Below are positions 1-4,702 of a stretch of 11,788 nt of DNA, one piece after another; position 1 is the first letter of the stretch, and each line of letters starts with the position of its first letter. The stretch spans positions 1 through 11,788 of the forward strand of contig JAZULV010000046.1 in assembly GCA_045603305.1 (NCBI GenBank). The letters run 5' to 3'. The notes under the pieces are model-generated. The model was not told the origin of the DNA. It worked only from the letters and a program-made list of their open reading frames with translations, and searched no databases. Source of the stretch: JAFRXK01 sp045603305 (GTDB lineage: Bacteria; Bacillota; Clostridia; Lachnospirales; Lachnospiraceae). Both the position numbers and the translations under genes were made by a program.

Positions 1-150
1 TTTTCTAACAATAAAATTGTTACTTTCCTTTCCGTACATTTCAACTTTTATTGGTATGTAAAGTGCAAATTTTTTATTATATGGACTTATATTATTTTTA
101 CTTCGAACATCATCATATAGATAATCTAAGCTTTGTATAAAATTAGACAT
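1..150 (-). CDS. Partial gene, unknown protein (N-terminal 50 residues)
   Basis: An open frame starts with ATG at 150 and runs off the left edge without a stop, giving 50 residues that begin MSNFIQSLDYLYDDVRSKNN. A Shine-Dalgarno sequence AGAGGA (157-162) lies 6 bases before the ATG, the main support for this start. It begins 22 bases after the stop of the zinc-finger gene, so it would be the fifth gene of the leftward dpnMAB operon. The piece is charged, has no signal peptide or membrane segment, and matches no family I recognise. Oddity: the same frame stays open upstream of this ATG, through the whole zinc-finger gene in the +1 frame, so a +1 frameshift fusion of the two is a real alternative. 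That it is coding is likely; its function is unknown. Confidence 0.55.
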   Translation of the reverse strand, partial: MSNFIQSLDYLYDDVRSKNNISPYNKKFALYIPIKVEMYGKESNNFIVRK

Positions 151-172
151 TTCTGTTCCTCTCACTATATCT

Positions 173-352
173 TCACCTACAACTTTTACACCATGATTGA
201 TTTCTAATATTTCCATCTCCCATATTTCTGTATCCAAATTCACTAAGTGGCTTTTCTTTTCTGCATTTTGGACATATACGCGTGGGTTCACTTCCGTTAT
301 AACCACTGGCTTGAATAATAGGTTTTTTATCATTTTTATTGTTTCCAAACAT
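173..352 (-). CDS. Small four-cysteine zinc-finger protein (59 aa)
   Basis: The start at 352 is chosen because AAGGAG (359-364) sits 6 bases before it; a longer frame from 397 would overlap the end of dpnB and has no such site. The 59-residue product begins MFGNNKNDKKPI. It has CPKC (residues 27-30) followed by KEKPLSEFGYRN and ends with WCKSCR (cysteines 55 and 58). Two CxxC knuckles about 24 residues apart, with K-P-L-S-E-F between, resemble the treble-clef zinc-binding segment found at the start of many HNH-nuclease and phage-type proteins. No H-N-H catalytic residues follow, because a TGA stop comes directly after the last Arg. It lies 37 bases downstream of dpnB and is probably cotranscribed. 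A DNA-binding accessory role is inference; it may also be the front part of a frameshifted larger protein. Confidence 0.7.
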   Translation of the reverse strand: MFGNNKNDKKPIIQASGYNGSEPTRICPKCRKEKPLSEFGYRNMGDGNIRNQSWCKSCR

Positions 353-389
353 AATAATCTCCTTCCATACACTTGTCATCATATTTTCT

Positions 390-1253
390 TTATACAAACA
401 CCTTTTCCATTACTTCATTCTCCATATCATCAATACTGTAAATAGTATCCATGACCTCGAATGTCTCTCTCAGATTACCTCTAGCACTCTTCCAGCCAAT
501 TCCGTCCGTAAACCACACAAAAGTAAATCCATCTATAGTATCTGCCTCTTGCGAAAGCATTTTATAACTTCTTGCGGTTTCATTGAGTTTAGAGCCACCG
601 CCACCATAGAAATTTGTTTCTATACCATAAATCATCTTATCTGTCTTGATTACAAAATCAAATCTCTTAGCAGCCTTGCCTTGATTAGAAAGAGCTGACA
701 AATCAATATTCCACTTTTCTTCGATGTCTTTAAGGTACATTTCCTTAAAGTAATTTATATCCTTTTCAAATCCTGCTGCTACAATATACTTCTCAACCAA
801 ATCTTCCATCTGATGACCGCCACGATTCTTACGCCCGTTAGAATCCAATCCGGTTTCGATACCCAAAGCATAATCCACAAGATTGTTTACCAAATGATTT
901 GCAATCATATCAAACAATCCGGTCTTACGCATAAATGCCTTGTACTGCTCCACACTATAATTCATCTTCTTGAAATTGTACAAGAATGCTCCCTCTTCAT
1001 CCTGAGCATAGATTTCATATCCTCTCACAGCAAGAAGCAAAGGAACACATTGCAATGTTTCCGGATACTTTGTGACTATTCTCTCAAAATCTTCTTCAAT
1101 ATTTTTTGAACCAATCAAGGAATTCAAAATATTAAGTTCTACCTTGATTTCTTCTACATTTCTTACGACTTTTTCAAAGTCGATATAGTAATCATAACTT
1201 GATATACTCGGTCTGAACTTACTCAACCATTCATCAAAATCTCTATTTGCCAT
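390..1253 (-). CDS. dpnB: DpnII-type restriction endonuclease (GATC)
   Basis: This 287-residue protein has the length and sequence character of R.DpnII of Streptococcus pneumoniae, a type II enzyme that cuts unmethylated GATC. Family landmarks are visible: FDEWLS near the N-terminus (6-11), NSLIGSKNIEEDF (44-56), LVDYALGIETGLDSNGRKNR (125-144), KRFDFVIKTDKMIYGIETNF (196-215), SKLNETARSYK (221-231) and a DGIGW block (250-254). The D...IETNFY segment is a plausible PD-(D/E)xK-like catalytic core; that assignment is inference. The ATG overlaps the last 11 bases of dpnA, and its site AGAAGG (1260-1265) lies inside dpnA, so translation is probably coupled to the methylase. Placing the nuclease last, after both methylases, is the classical dpnM-dpnA-dpnB order and lets protection be made first. 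The frame is intact with no sign of decay. Confidence 0.95.
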   Translation of the reverse strand: MANRDFDEWLSKFRPSISSYDYYIDFEKVVRNVEEIKVELNILNSLIGSKNIEEDFERIVTKYPETLQCVPLLLAVRGYEIYAQDEEGAFLYNFKKMNYSVEQYKAFMRKTGLFDMIANHLVNNLVDYALGIETGLDSNGRKNRGGHQMEDLVEKYIVAAGFEKDINYFKEMYLKDIEEKWNIDLSALSNQGKAAKRFDFVIKTDKMIYGIETNFYGGGGSKLNETARSYKMLSQEADTIDGFTFVWFTDGIGWKSARGNLRETFEVMDTIYSIDDMENEVMEKVFV

Positions 1254-2046
1254 TCGTTACCTTCTCCAATCTCCTCTTGGATATCTCCAAGTATTCTTCA
1301 CTTACATCTATTCCAATAAACTTCCGTCCAAATCGCACAGCCTCCACCCCGGTAGTTCCGGAACCGCAGAAAGGATCCAATATGACTTGTCCTTCCTCCG
1401 TAGATGCCAATACAATCTTCTCAAGTAGATATTCTGGCTTTTGTGTAGGGTGTTTTCCTTCTGTTTTCTCTGAAGGTTTGGTTAATGCTCCGGTCCACAC
1501 ATCCTTCATCTGCTTACCATCATTCATTTCCTTCATCTTTTGATAATCAAAAAAATGCCGAGACTTCTTTTCATTCTTCTTTGCCCATAAAATAGTTTCC
1601 GTAGAATGTGTGAAGCATCGACATGCTAAGTTTGGTGGTGGATTTGTTTTCTGCCATGTTATGTTGTTGATTATCTTGAAGCCTTCCTGCTCCAATGCCA
1701 TACCAATCGAATATATATTGTGTAATGTTCCAGATATCCAAATTGTGCCGTTCGGCTTTAGTACTTTCTTACATAACTTAATCCACTTTCTGTTAAACTT
1801 GTGTTTTTCTTCGACGCTGGTTTCTCTTTCCGAAAGCTTATCCCATGAGCCTTTATTTACCGAAACCATCTTACCTCCCTGGCAGGTAATGCCATCATTA
1901 CTTAAAAAGTAGGGTGGGTCTGCAAATATCATATCTACAGATTCCGGTTCCATTTTTGTTAGAATTTTAAAGGAATCACCCAATATCAGTTGTGATTCTT
2001 CTGTCTCGTAGTATAATGGCACTTTCCTTGTAAATAAGTTTTCCAT
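1243..2046 (-). CDS. dpnA: DpnA-type GATC adenine-N6 methyltransferase (second methylase)
   Basis: A 267-residue beta-class DNA adenine methyltransferase: the catalytic DPPY (43-46) comes first and the SAM-binding DPFCGSGTTG (224-233) near the C-terminus, preceded by GKHPTQKPEYLL (197-208). NNITWQKTNPPPNL (127-140) and FTHSTETILWAKKN (145-158) closely match DpnA (M2.DpnII). The family methylates adenine in GATC and, unlike DpnM, also acts on single-stranded DNA; in S. pneumoniae this protects incoming plasmid DNA during transformation. Whether this host is competent cannot be seen here. AAGGAG (2055-2060) lies 8 bases before the ATG and overlaps the TAA stop of dpnM, with only 13 bases between the genes, so the two are probably translationally coupled. 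Key motifs are intact. Confidence 0.95.
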   Translation of the reverse strand: MENLFTRKVPLYYETEESQLILGDSFKILTKMEPESVDMIFADPPYFLSNDGITCQGGKMVSVNKGSWDKLSERETSVEEKHKFNRKWIKLCKKVLKPNGTIWISGTLHNIYSIGMALEQEGFKIINNITWQKTNPPPNLACRCFTHSTETILWAKKNEKKSRHFFDYQKMKEMNDGKQMKDVWTGALTKPSEKTEGKHPTQKPEYLLEKIVLASTEEGQVILDPFCGSGTTGVEAVRFGRKFIGIDVSEEYLEISKRRLEKVTNGK

Positions 2047-2059
2047 TATCCCGACTCCT

Positions 2060-2893
2060 TTAATAGTTGCATATAATCACTTCTTCACCAACTCTGTTGG
2101 ATGCATCCGAATTAATCATACGCTTAACGCTTACAACATCCATTTTATATCCCTTATTACCATACAACTCATTTATTAGCTCTGTATTATGATTTGTAAG
2201 CATACAATAACATCCTCTCTTAGTAAGCTCATCGTAATATTTCGCCAATCTCCTATGACTTTCAATATCAAACCCTTCTTTAGTATAAGACTCAAAAGAT
2301 GTAGGATTTAATGGTGCGTATGGGCTGTCTATAAATACAAAATCTCCTTTTTTAGCGTTCTCACACGCTACTTCAAAATCACCATCTAATATCGTAACGT
2401 CTTGCAGATACTTTGAAACATTCATAATAACCATTTCATCTACCGATGGCTTGCGACTGTTGTTATATGGAACATTAAAAAGTCCTTTTCCATTCACTCT
2501 ATACAAACCATTAAAACAATGCTTATTTATAAACACAAATAACGCAGCTAATTCTACATCATATTCTGACCTCATCAACTTATCATTGTATTGTTCACGA
2601 AGCGAATAGTAGTATTCTTTTCCATCTTCCCACATTTCGCTATCGAGTTTGTTTACTTCTCTAAGAAACGCTTCCGGCTCATTACATATCTGTCTATACG
2701 CATTAATCAAAGATTTATTAACATCATTAATCAGTGCATTTGCAGGCATTAATTCAAATGTTACTGCACCACCACCCACAAATGGCTCAAAATAATTATT
2801 ATATTTTTTAGGCATTCTCTCCTTTATCTGTGGAAGCAACTGACGCTTTCCGCCAGCCCATTTCACAAAGGGCGCAACATTTGAATTACTCAT
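2060..2893 (-). CDS. dpnM: DpnM/Dam-type GATC adenine-N6 methyltransferase (first methylase)
   Basis: A 277-residue alpha-class methyltransferase of the Dam/DpnM/EcoRV type (MethyltransfD12 family). PFVKWAGGKRQLLPQI (8-23) is motif X, FEPFVGGGAVTFEL (35-48) is motif I for SAM binding, and the catalytic motif IV is FIDSPYAPLN (187-196). HCFNGLYRVNGKGLFNVPYN (125-144) is the usual target-recognition side segment. It would methylate adenine on both strands of double-stranded GATC and protect the host from the DpnB nuclease. Motif IV reads DSPY instead of the usual DPPY; the Asp, second Pro and Tyr are kept, so activity is probably preserved. The ATG is preceded by GAGGA with about 7 bases of spacing, and a near-consensus promoter lies about 50 bases upstream. 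It is the first gene of the operon. Confidence 0.95.
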   Translation of the reverse strand: MSNSNVAPFVKWAGGKRQLLPQIKERMPKKYNNYFEPFVGGGAVTFELMPANALINDVNKSLINAYRQICNEPEAFLREVNKLDSEMWEDGKEYYYSLREQYNDKLMRSEYDVELAALFVFINKHCFNGLYRVNGKGLFNVPYNNSRKPSVDEMVIMNVSKYLQDVTILDGDFEVACENAKKGDFVFIDSPYAPLNPTSFESYTKEGFDIESHRRLAKYYDELTKRGCYCMLTNHNTELINELYGNKGYKMDVVSVKRMINSDASNRVGEEVIICNY

Positions 2894-2911
2894 TTTAGTT
2901 CCTCTTCTCTA

Positions 2912-2927
2912 TGTCCTCAAAGGGACA
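2912..2927 (-). promoter_or_regulatory. Small inverted repeat in the dpnM leader
   Basis: TGTCC and GGACA form a 5-bp inverted repeat around a 6-base loop. It lies between the predicted transcription start (about 2935) and the ribosome binding site of dpnM, so it could form a short leader hairpin or a protein-binding site. It is short and could be chance. Confidence 0.2.
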
Positions 2928-2941
2928 ATCTTTTACATTTT

Positions 2942-2970
2942 ATTATACTTGCAAACATATAAAATGACAA
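2942..2970 (-). promoter_or_regulatory. Promoter of the dpnM-dpnA-dpnB operon
   Basis: On the minus strand, TTGTCA (2965-2970) is separated by exactly 17 bases from a perfect TATAAT (2942-2947). Transcription would start near 2935, leaving a leader of about 40 bases before dpnM. The promoter lies just past the stop of the upstream methyltransferase gene (2999), so the DpnII operon can be expressed independently, with possible read-through from that gene. The TTCAC-N5-GTGAA operator of the neighbouring module is not present here. Confidence 0.8.
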
Positions 2971-2998
2971 CTCAAACTTAACTCCTCGTTTGATTTAT

Positions 2999-3784
2999 TT
3001 ACTTTTCAAACACAAAAATATATTCATGTGCTAGTAGCAAAAAATTATTGTTCTGTTTCTTCCAATAATCTGTGGAACGACAATTATGCTGTTTCTTAAT
3101 AATAATCTCCTTGTTTATAAAACCTGCTTTTAAAAAGCATTCCATCACACGAAACCCTAATGGAAATACTTTTCCGTATTTTCTTATATCACCAACCATT
3201 ATTGCACACACTTTGCCTATTTTTAGTACACGATAAGCTTCTTTTGCCACTTCATACATTTTCTCTAAAAATTCCTCTGTTGAAAGCAAAGAAATATCTT
3301 CCACAATATCTTTGCTATATTTAATAATGTTGGCATATGGTGGATGAGTACATATTAAGTCAATGCTACTATCTTTGATAAAACTCAATTTTGCAGCATT
3401 ACCATTTTGCACATATATTTTTGAAGTTGTTTCATAGGAAAATTGAAGATTTGTTTTAGAAATTAAAATAGACTGCGGATTGATATCAACACCTACCGCG
3501 TTACGATTGAGCAGCTTCGCTTCTACTAAAGTTGTTCCGCTGCCTACAAATTGATCTAAGACCCAGTCTCCCGGATTAGAATAGCGAAGTATCAGATTTC
3601 TTGGTACATATGGTGACCAATTTCCTCGATACCTACCTGAATGCGTTGCATGGCTACCTCGGTCCGGAAACGACCAAACAGTCGTTGGTTCAAGCTTGAA
3701 ATTATTTGGTTGTAAACTTATAAGACATACCTCCTTCTTTTTATCGGTTACATTATTGTAACTCATATCTTTATAAAAATCCAT
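2999..3784 (-). CDS. DNA methyltransferase, N6-adenine/N4-cytosine type, motif order I then IV
   Basis: A 261-residue SAM-dependent DNA methyltransferase, not of the DpnII set. A conserved N-terminal block TTVWSFPDRGSHATH (34-48) and YRGNWSPYVPRNLILRYS (52-69) leads directly into motif I, VLDQFVGSGTTLVEAK (75-90), with GVDIN (98-102) after it. The catalytic motif is THPPYANIIKYS (146-157). C-terminal segments are YRVLKIGKVCAIMVGD (184-199), FPLGFRVM (207-214) and HNCRSTDYW (233-241). The order X-I-IV and the short gap between I and IV set it apart from DpnA and DpnM. HPPY-type motifs occur in amino-methyltransferases; whether it makes m6A or m4C, and at which site, cannot be read from the sequence. 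The ATG at 3784 has only a weak ribosome binding site; a perfect AAGGAGGT lies inside the gene at codons 17-19. It is divergent from the repressor gene and probably controlled by it. Confidence 0.85.
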   Translation of the reverse strand: MDFYKDMSYNNVTDKKKEVCLISLQPNNFKLEPTTVWSFPDRGSHATHSGRYRGNWSPYVPRNLILRYSNPGDWVLDQFVGSGTTLVEAKLLNRNAVGVDINPQSILISKTNLQFSYETTSKIYVQNGNAAKLSFIKDSSIDLICTHPPYANIIKYSKDIVEDISLLSTEEFLEKMYEVAKEAYRVLKIGKVCAIMVGDIRKYGKVFPLGFRVMECFLKAGFINKEIIIKKQHNCRSTDYWKKQNNNFLLLAHEYIFVFEK

Positions 3785-3792
3785 ACTAATAT

Positions 3793-3858
3793 TCTTTCAC
3801 AATAAGTGAATTTATATAAAATTCATCTCATGAGATAATATTCACAAATAGTGAAAGA
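3793..3858. promoter_or_regulatory. Divergent operator pair (two inverted TTCAC-N5-GTGAAAGA sites) plus central palindrome
   Basis: The 83-bp gap between the divergent methyltransferase and repressor genes holds two copies of an 18-base site in opposite orientation. On the plus strand TTCACAAATAGTGAAAGA lies at 3841-3858; on the minus strand TTCACTTATTGTGAAAGA lies at 3810-3793. Fourteen of 18 positions are the same, and each core is itself a dyad, TTCAC-N5-GTGAA. Each copy ends 8-9 bases before the start codon of the gene it faces and overlaps the predicted transcription start. The right copy also enters the repressor's ribosome binding site (AAGAGG, 3855-3860). Between them is a perfect 12-bp palindrome ATCTCATGAGAT (3825-3836). 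The likely ligand is the adjacent XRE protein, giving autoregulation and control of the methyltransferase; this is inference from position. Confidence 0.75.
3811..3839 (+). promoter_or_regulatory. Candidate rightward promoter for the repressor gene
   Basis: TTTATA (3811-3816) and GATAAT (3834-3839) are 17 bases apart and match the consensus at 4/6 and 5/6 positions. Transcription would start near 3846, inside the right operator copy, so repressor binding would block it. Read leftwards, the bases at 3811-3816 form TATAAA, a possible -10 for the divergent methyltransferase gene with a start near 3804 inside the left operator copy, but no convincing leftward -35 is visible. Confidence 0.4.
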
Positions 3859-3867
3859 GGTGTTCCT

Positions 3868-4122
3868 ATGTTTTTCAATAACGATTCTGACCTATATCGT
3901 GTTATAGGTACAAATATAAAACATTACAGAGAGCAAGCAAATTTAACACAAGTACAGCTTGCAGAACAGGCTAAAATCAGTATCAGCTATCTTTCTAAAA
4001 TCGAAGCTTCCGGATGCAATAAAAGCTTATCTATATCTGTTTTAAATCAGATTGCAAATGTGCTTGATGTTGAAATTAGCGAATTTTTTAAGGAGGTATC
4101 TACTCATGGCGCTAATAATTAA
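3868..4122 (+). CDS. XRE-family helix-turn-helix regulator (84 aa)
   Basis: An 84-residue protein that is almost entirely one HTH_3/XRE domain: IGTNIKHYREQANLTQVQLA (13-32) is the first helices, and SISYLSKIEASG (38-49) is the recognition region typical of Cro/C1-type regulators. The C-terminal LNQIANVLDVEISEFFKEV packs as the last helices. Size and position match the small controller proteins of restriction-modification modules, which bind dyads in the divergent promoter and tune nuclease against methylase expression. The ATG at 3868 has AAGAGG 7 bases upstream, inside the right operator copy. The last 17 bases overlap the next gene, whose ribosome binding site lies inside this one, so the two are translated as a pair. 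Whether it represses or also activates cannot be told. Confidence 0.9.
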   Translation: MFFNNDSDLYRVIGTNIKHYREQANLTQVQLAEQAKISISYLSKIEASGCNKSLSISVLNQIANVLDVEISEFFKEVSTHGANN

Positions 4123-4639
4123 TTATTCATTACCTTTAGGCGACCGAATTGCTATGCGTGAAAACTTAATTAAGACTTTTTTACGCGAGAATCCTGGTAC
4201 TGGAAAAGGTGATAATGCATCACGTTATCACTACAATGTTGAACAATTTGGTGATTATGGCATTTTTCTCAAACGTCCAACTCAATTAAATAAAGGCTTT
4301 GATTTCACAGTAAATATTTATGGTCTTTTTTTCAAAAAGAATCGTCGATATTCTAATCCAAGTCATCAGGACATCATAGATGCCTTATCAGATTGCAAAA
4401 TCAAATTTCCTCGCATCTATCCTTCCATTTCACAAAAATTACAACAAATATATGATTGCGAACCAGTTTCTCTGACTCCATCTGGTGCAACGTTTTGTGA
4501 TTATGAAGGAGCGGAACACCCAATCGAAATCATTCTATTAGCTGTAAAGTGGCTATTCATGGAGCAGGATTGTGCATATTGGAATTACTCCGGACGTGCT
4601 ATGTTTTACGACGTTTTGCAGGAAAATGAGCTAGTTTAG
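4106..4639 (+). CDS. Unrecognised 177-aa protein paired with the XRE regulator; candidate effector
   Basis: The start at 4106 is set by a perfect AAGGAGG (4090-4096) 9 bases upstream; the frame also has an ATG at 4052, but it lies deep inside the repressor gene without such a site. The product begins MALIINYSLPLGDRIAMREN and I do not recognise the family. Visible features: a Gly/Lys-rich stretch GTGKGDNASRYHYNV (31-45), a block FLKRPTQLNKGFDFTVNIYG (54-73), PSHQDIIDAL (85-94), and a hydrophobic, aromatic C-terminus with LAVKWLFMEQDCAYWNYSGR (145-164). There is no signal peptide, clear transmembrane helix, HNH, GIY-YIG or PLD motif, and no convincing D...ExK. Its pairing with a controller-like regulator, opposite a lone methyltransferase, suggests the restriction endonuclease or toxic effector of that module. 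This rests on context and size only. Confidence 0.8.
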   Translation: MALIINYSLPLGDRIAMRENLIKTFLRENPGTGKGDNASRYHYNVEQFGDYGIFLKRPTQLNKGFDFTVNIYGLFFKKNRRYSNPSHQDIIDALSDCKIKFPRIYPSISQKLQQIYDCEPVSLTPSGATFCDYEGAEHPIEIILLAVKWLFMEQDCAYWNYSGRAMFYDVLQENELV

Positions 4640-4657
4640 TATCCTTATACATAGCAA

Positions 4658-4695
4658 GAGCCAAGAAATACCGTAAATTCGGCATTTCTTGGCTC
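4658..4695. terminator. Bidirectional terminator between the island and guaA
   Basis: GAGCCAAGAAAT (4658-4669) and ATTTCTTGGCTC (4684-4695) form a perfect 12-bp stem. After one mismatch, CCG/CGG extends it to a TAAATT loop. It lies between the convergent 177-aa gene (stop 4639) and guaA (stop 4703). The U-tract is weak on both sides (ATTTG on plus, TTGC on minus), so termination efficiency is uncertain, but position and symmetry fit a shared terminator. Confidence 0.8.
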
Positions 4696-4702
4696 ATTTG
4701 TA

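Noticed and set aside
353..397. Longer start for the zinc-finger gene, beginning MYKENMMTSV at 397.
   Set aside because: It would overlap the end of dpnB and lacks a ribosome binding site, whereas the ATG at 352 has AAGGAG at ideal spacing.
197..2000. Several plus-strand open frames of about 80-120 codons over the DpnII genes.
   Set aside because: They are antisense shadows of well-identified proteins, lack ribosome binding sites and show no family features.
4052..4105. Longer start for the 177-aa protein at 4052.
   Set aside because: It lies inside the regulator gene in another frame without a ribosome binding site; AAGGAGG clearly serves the ATG at 4106.
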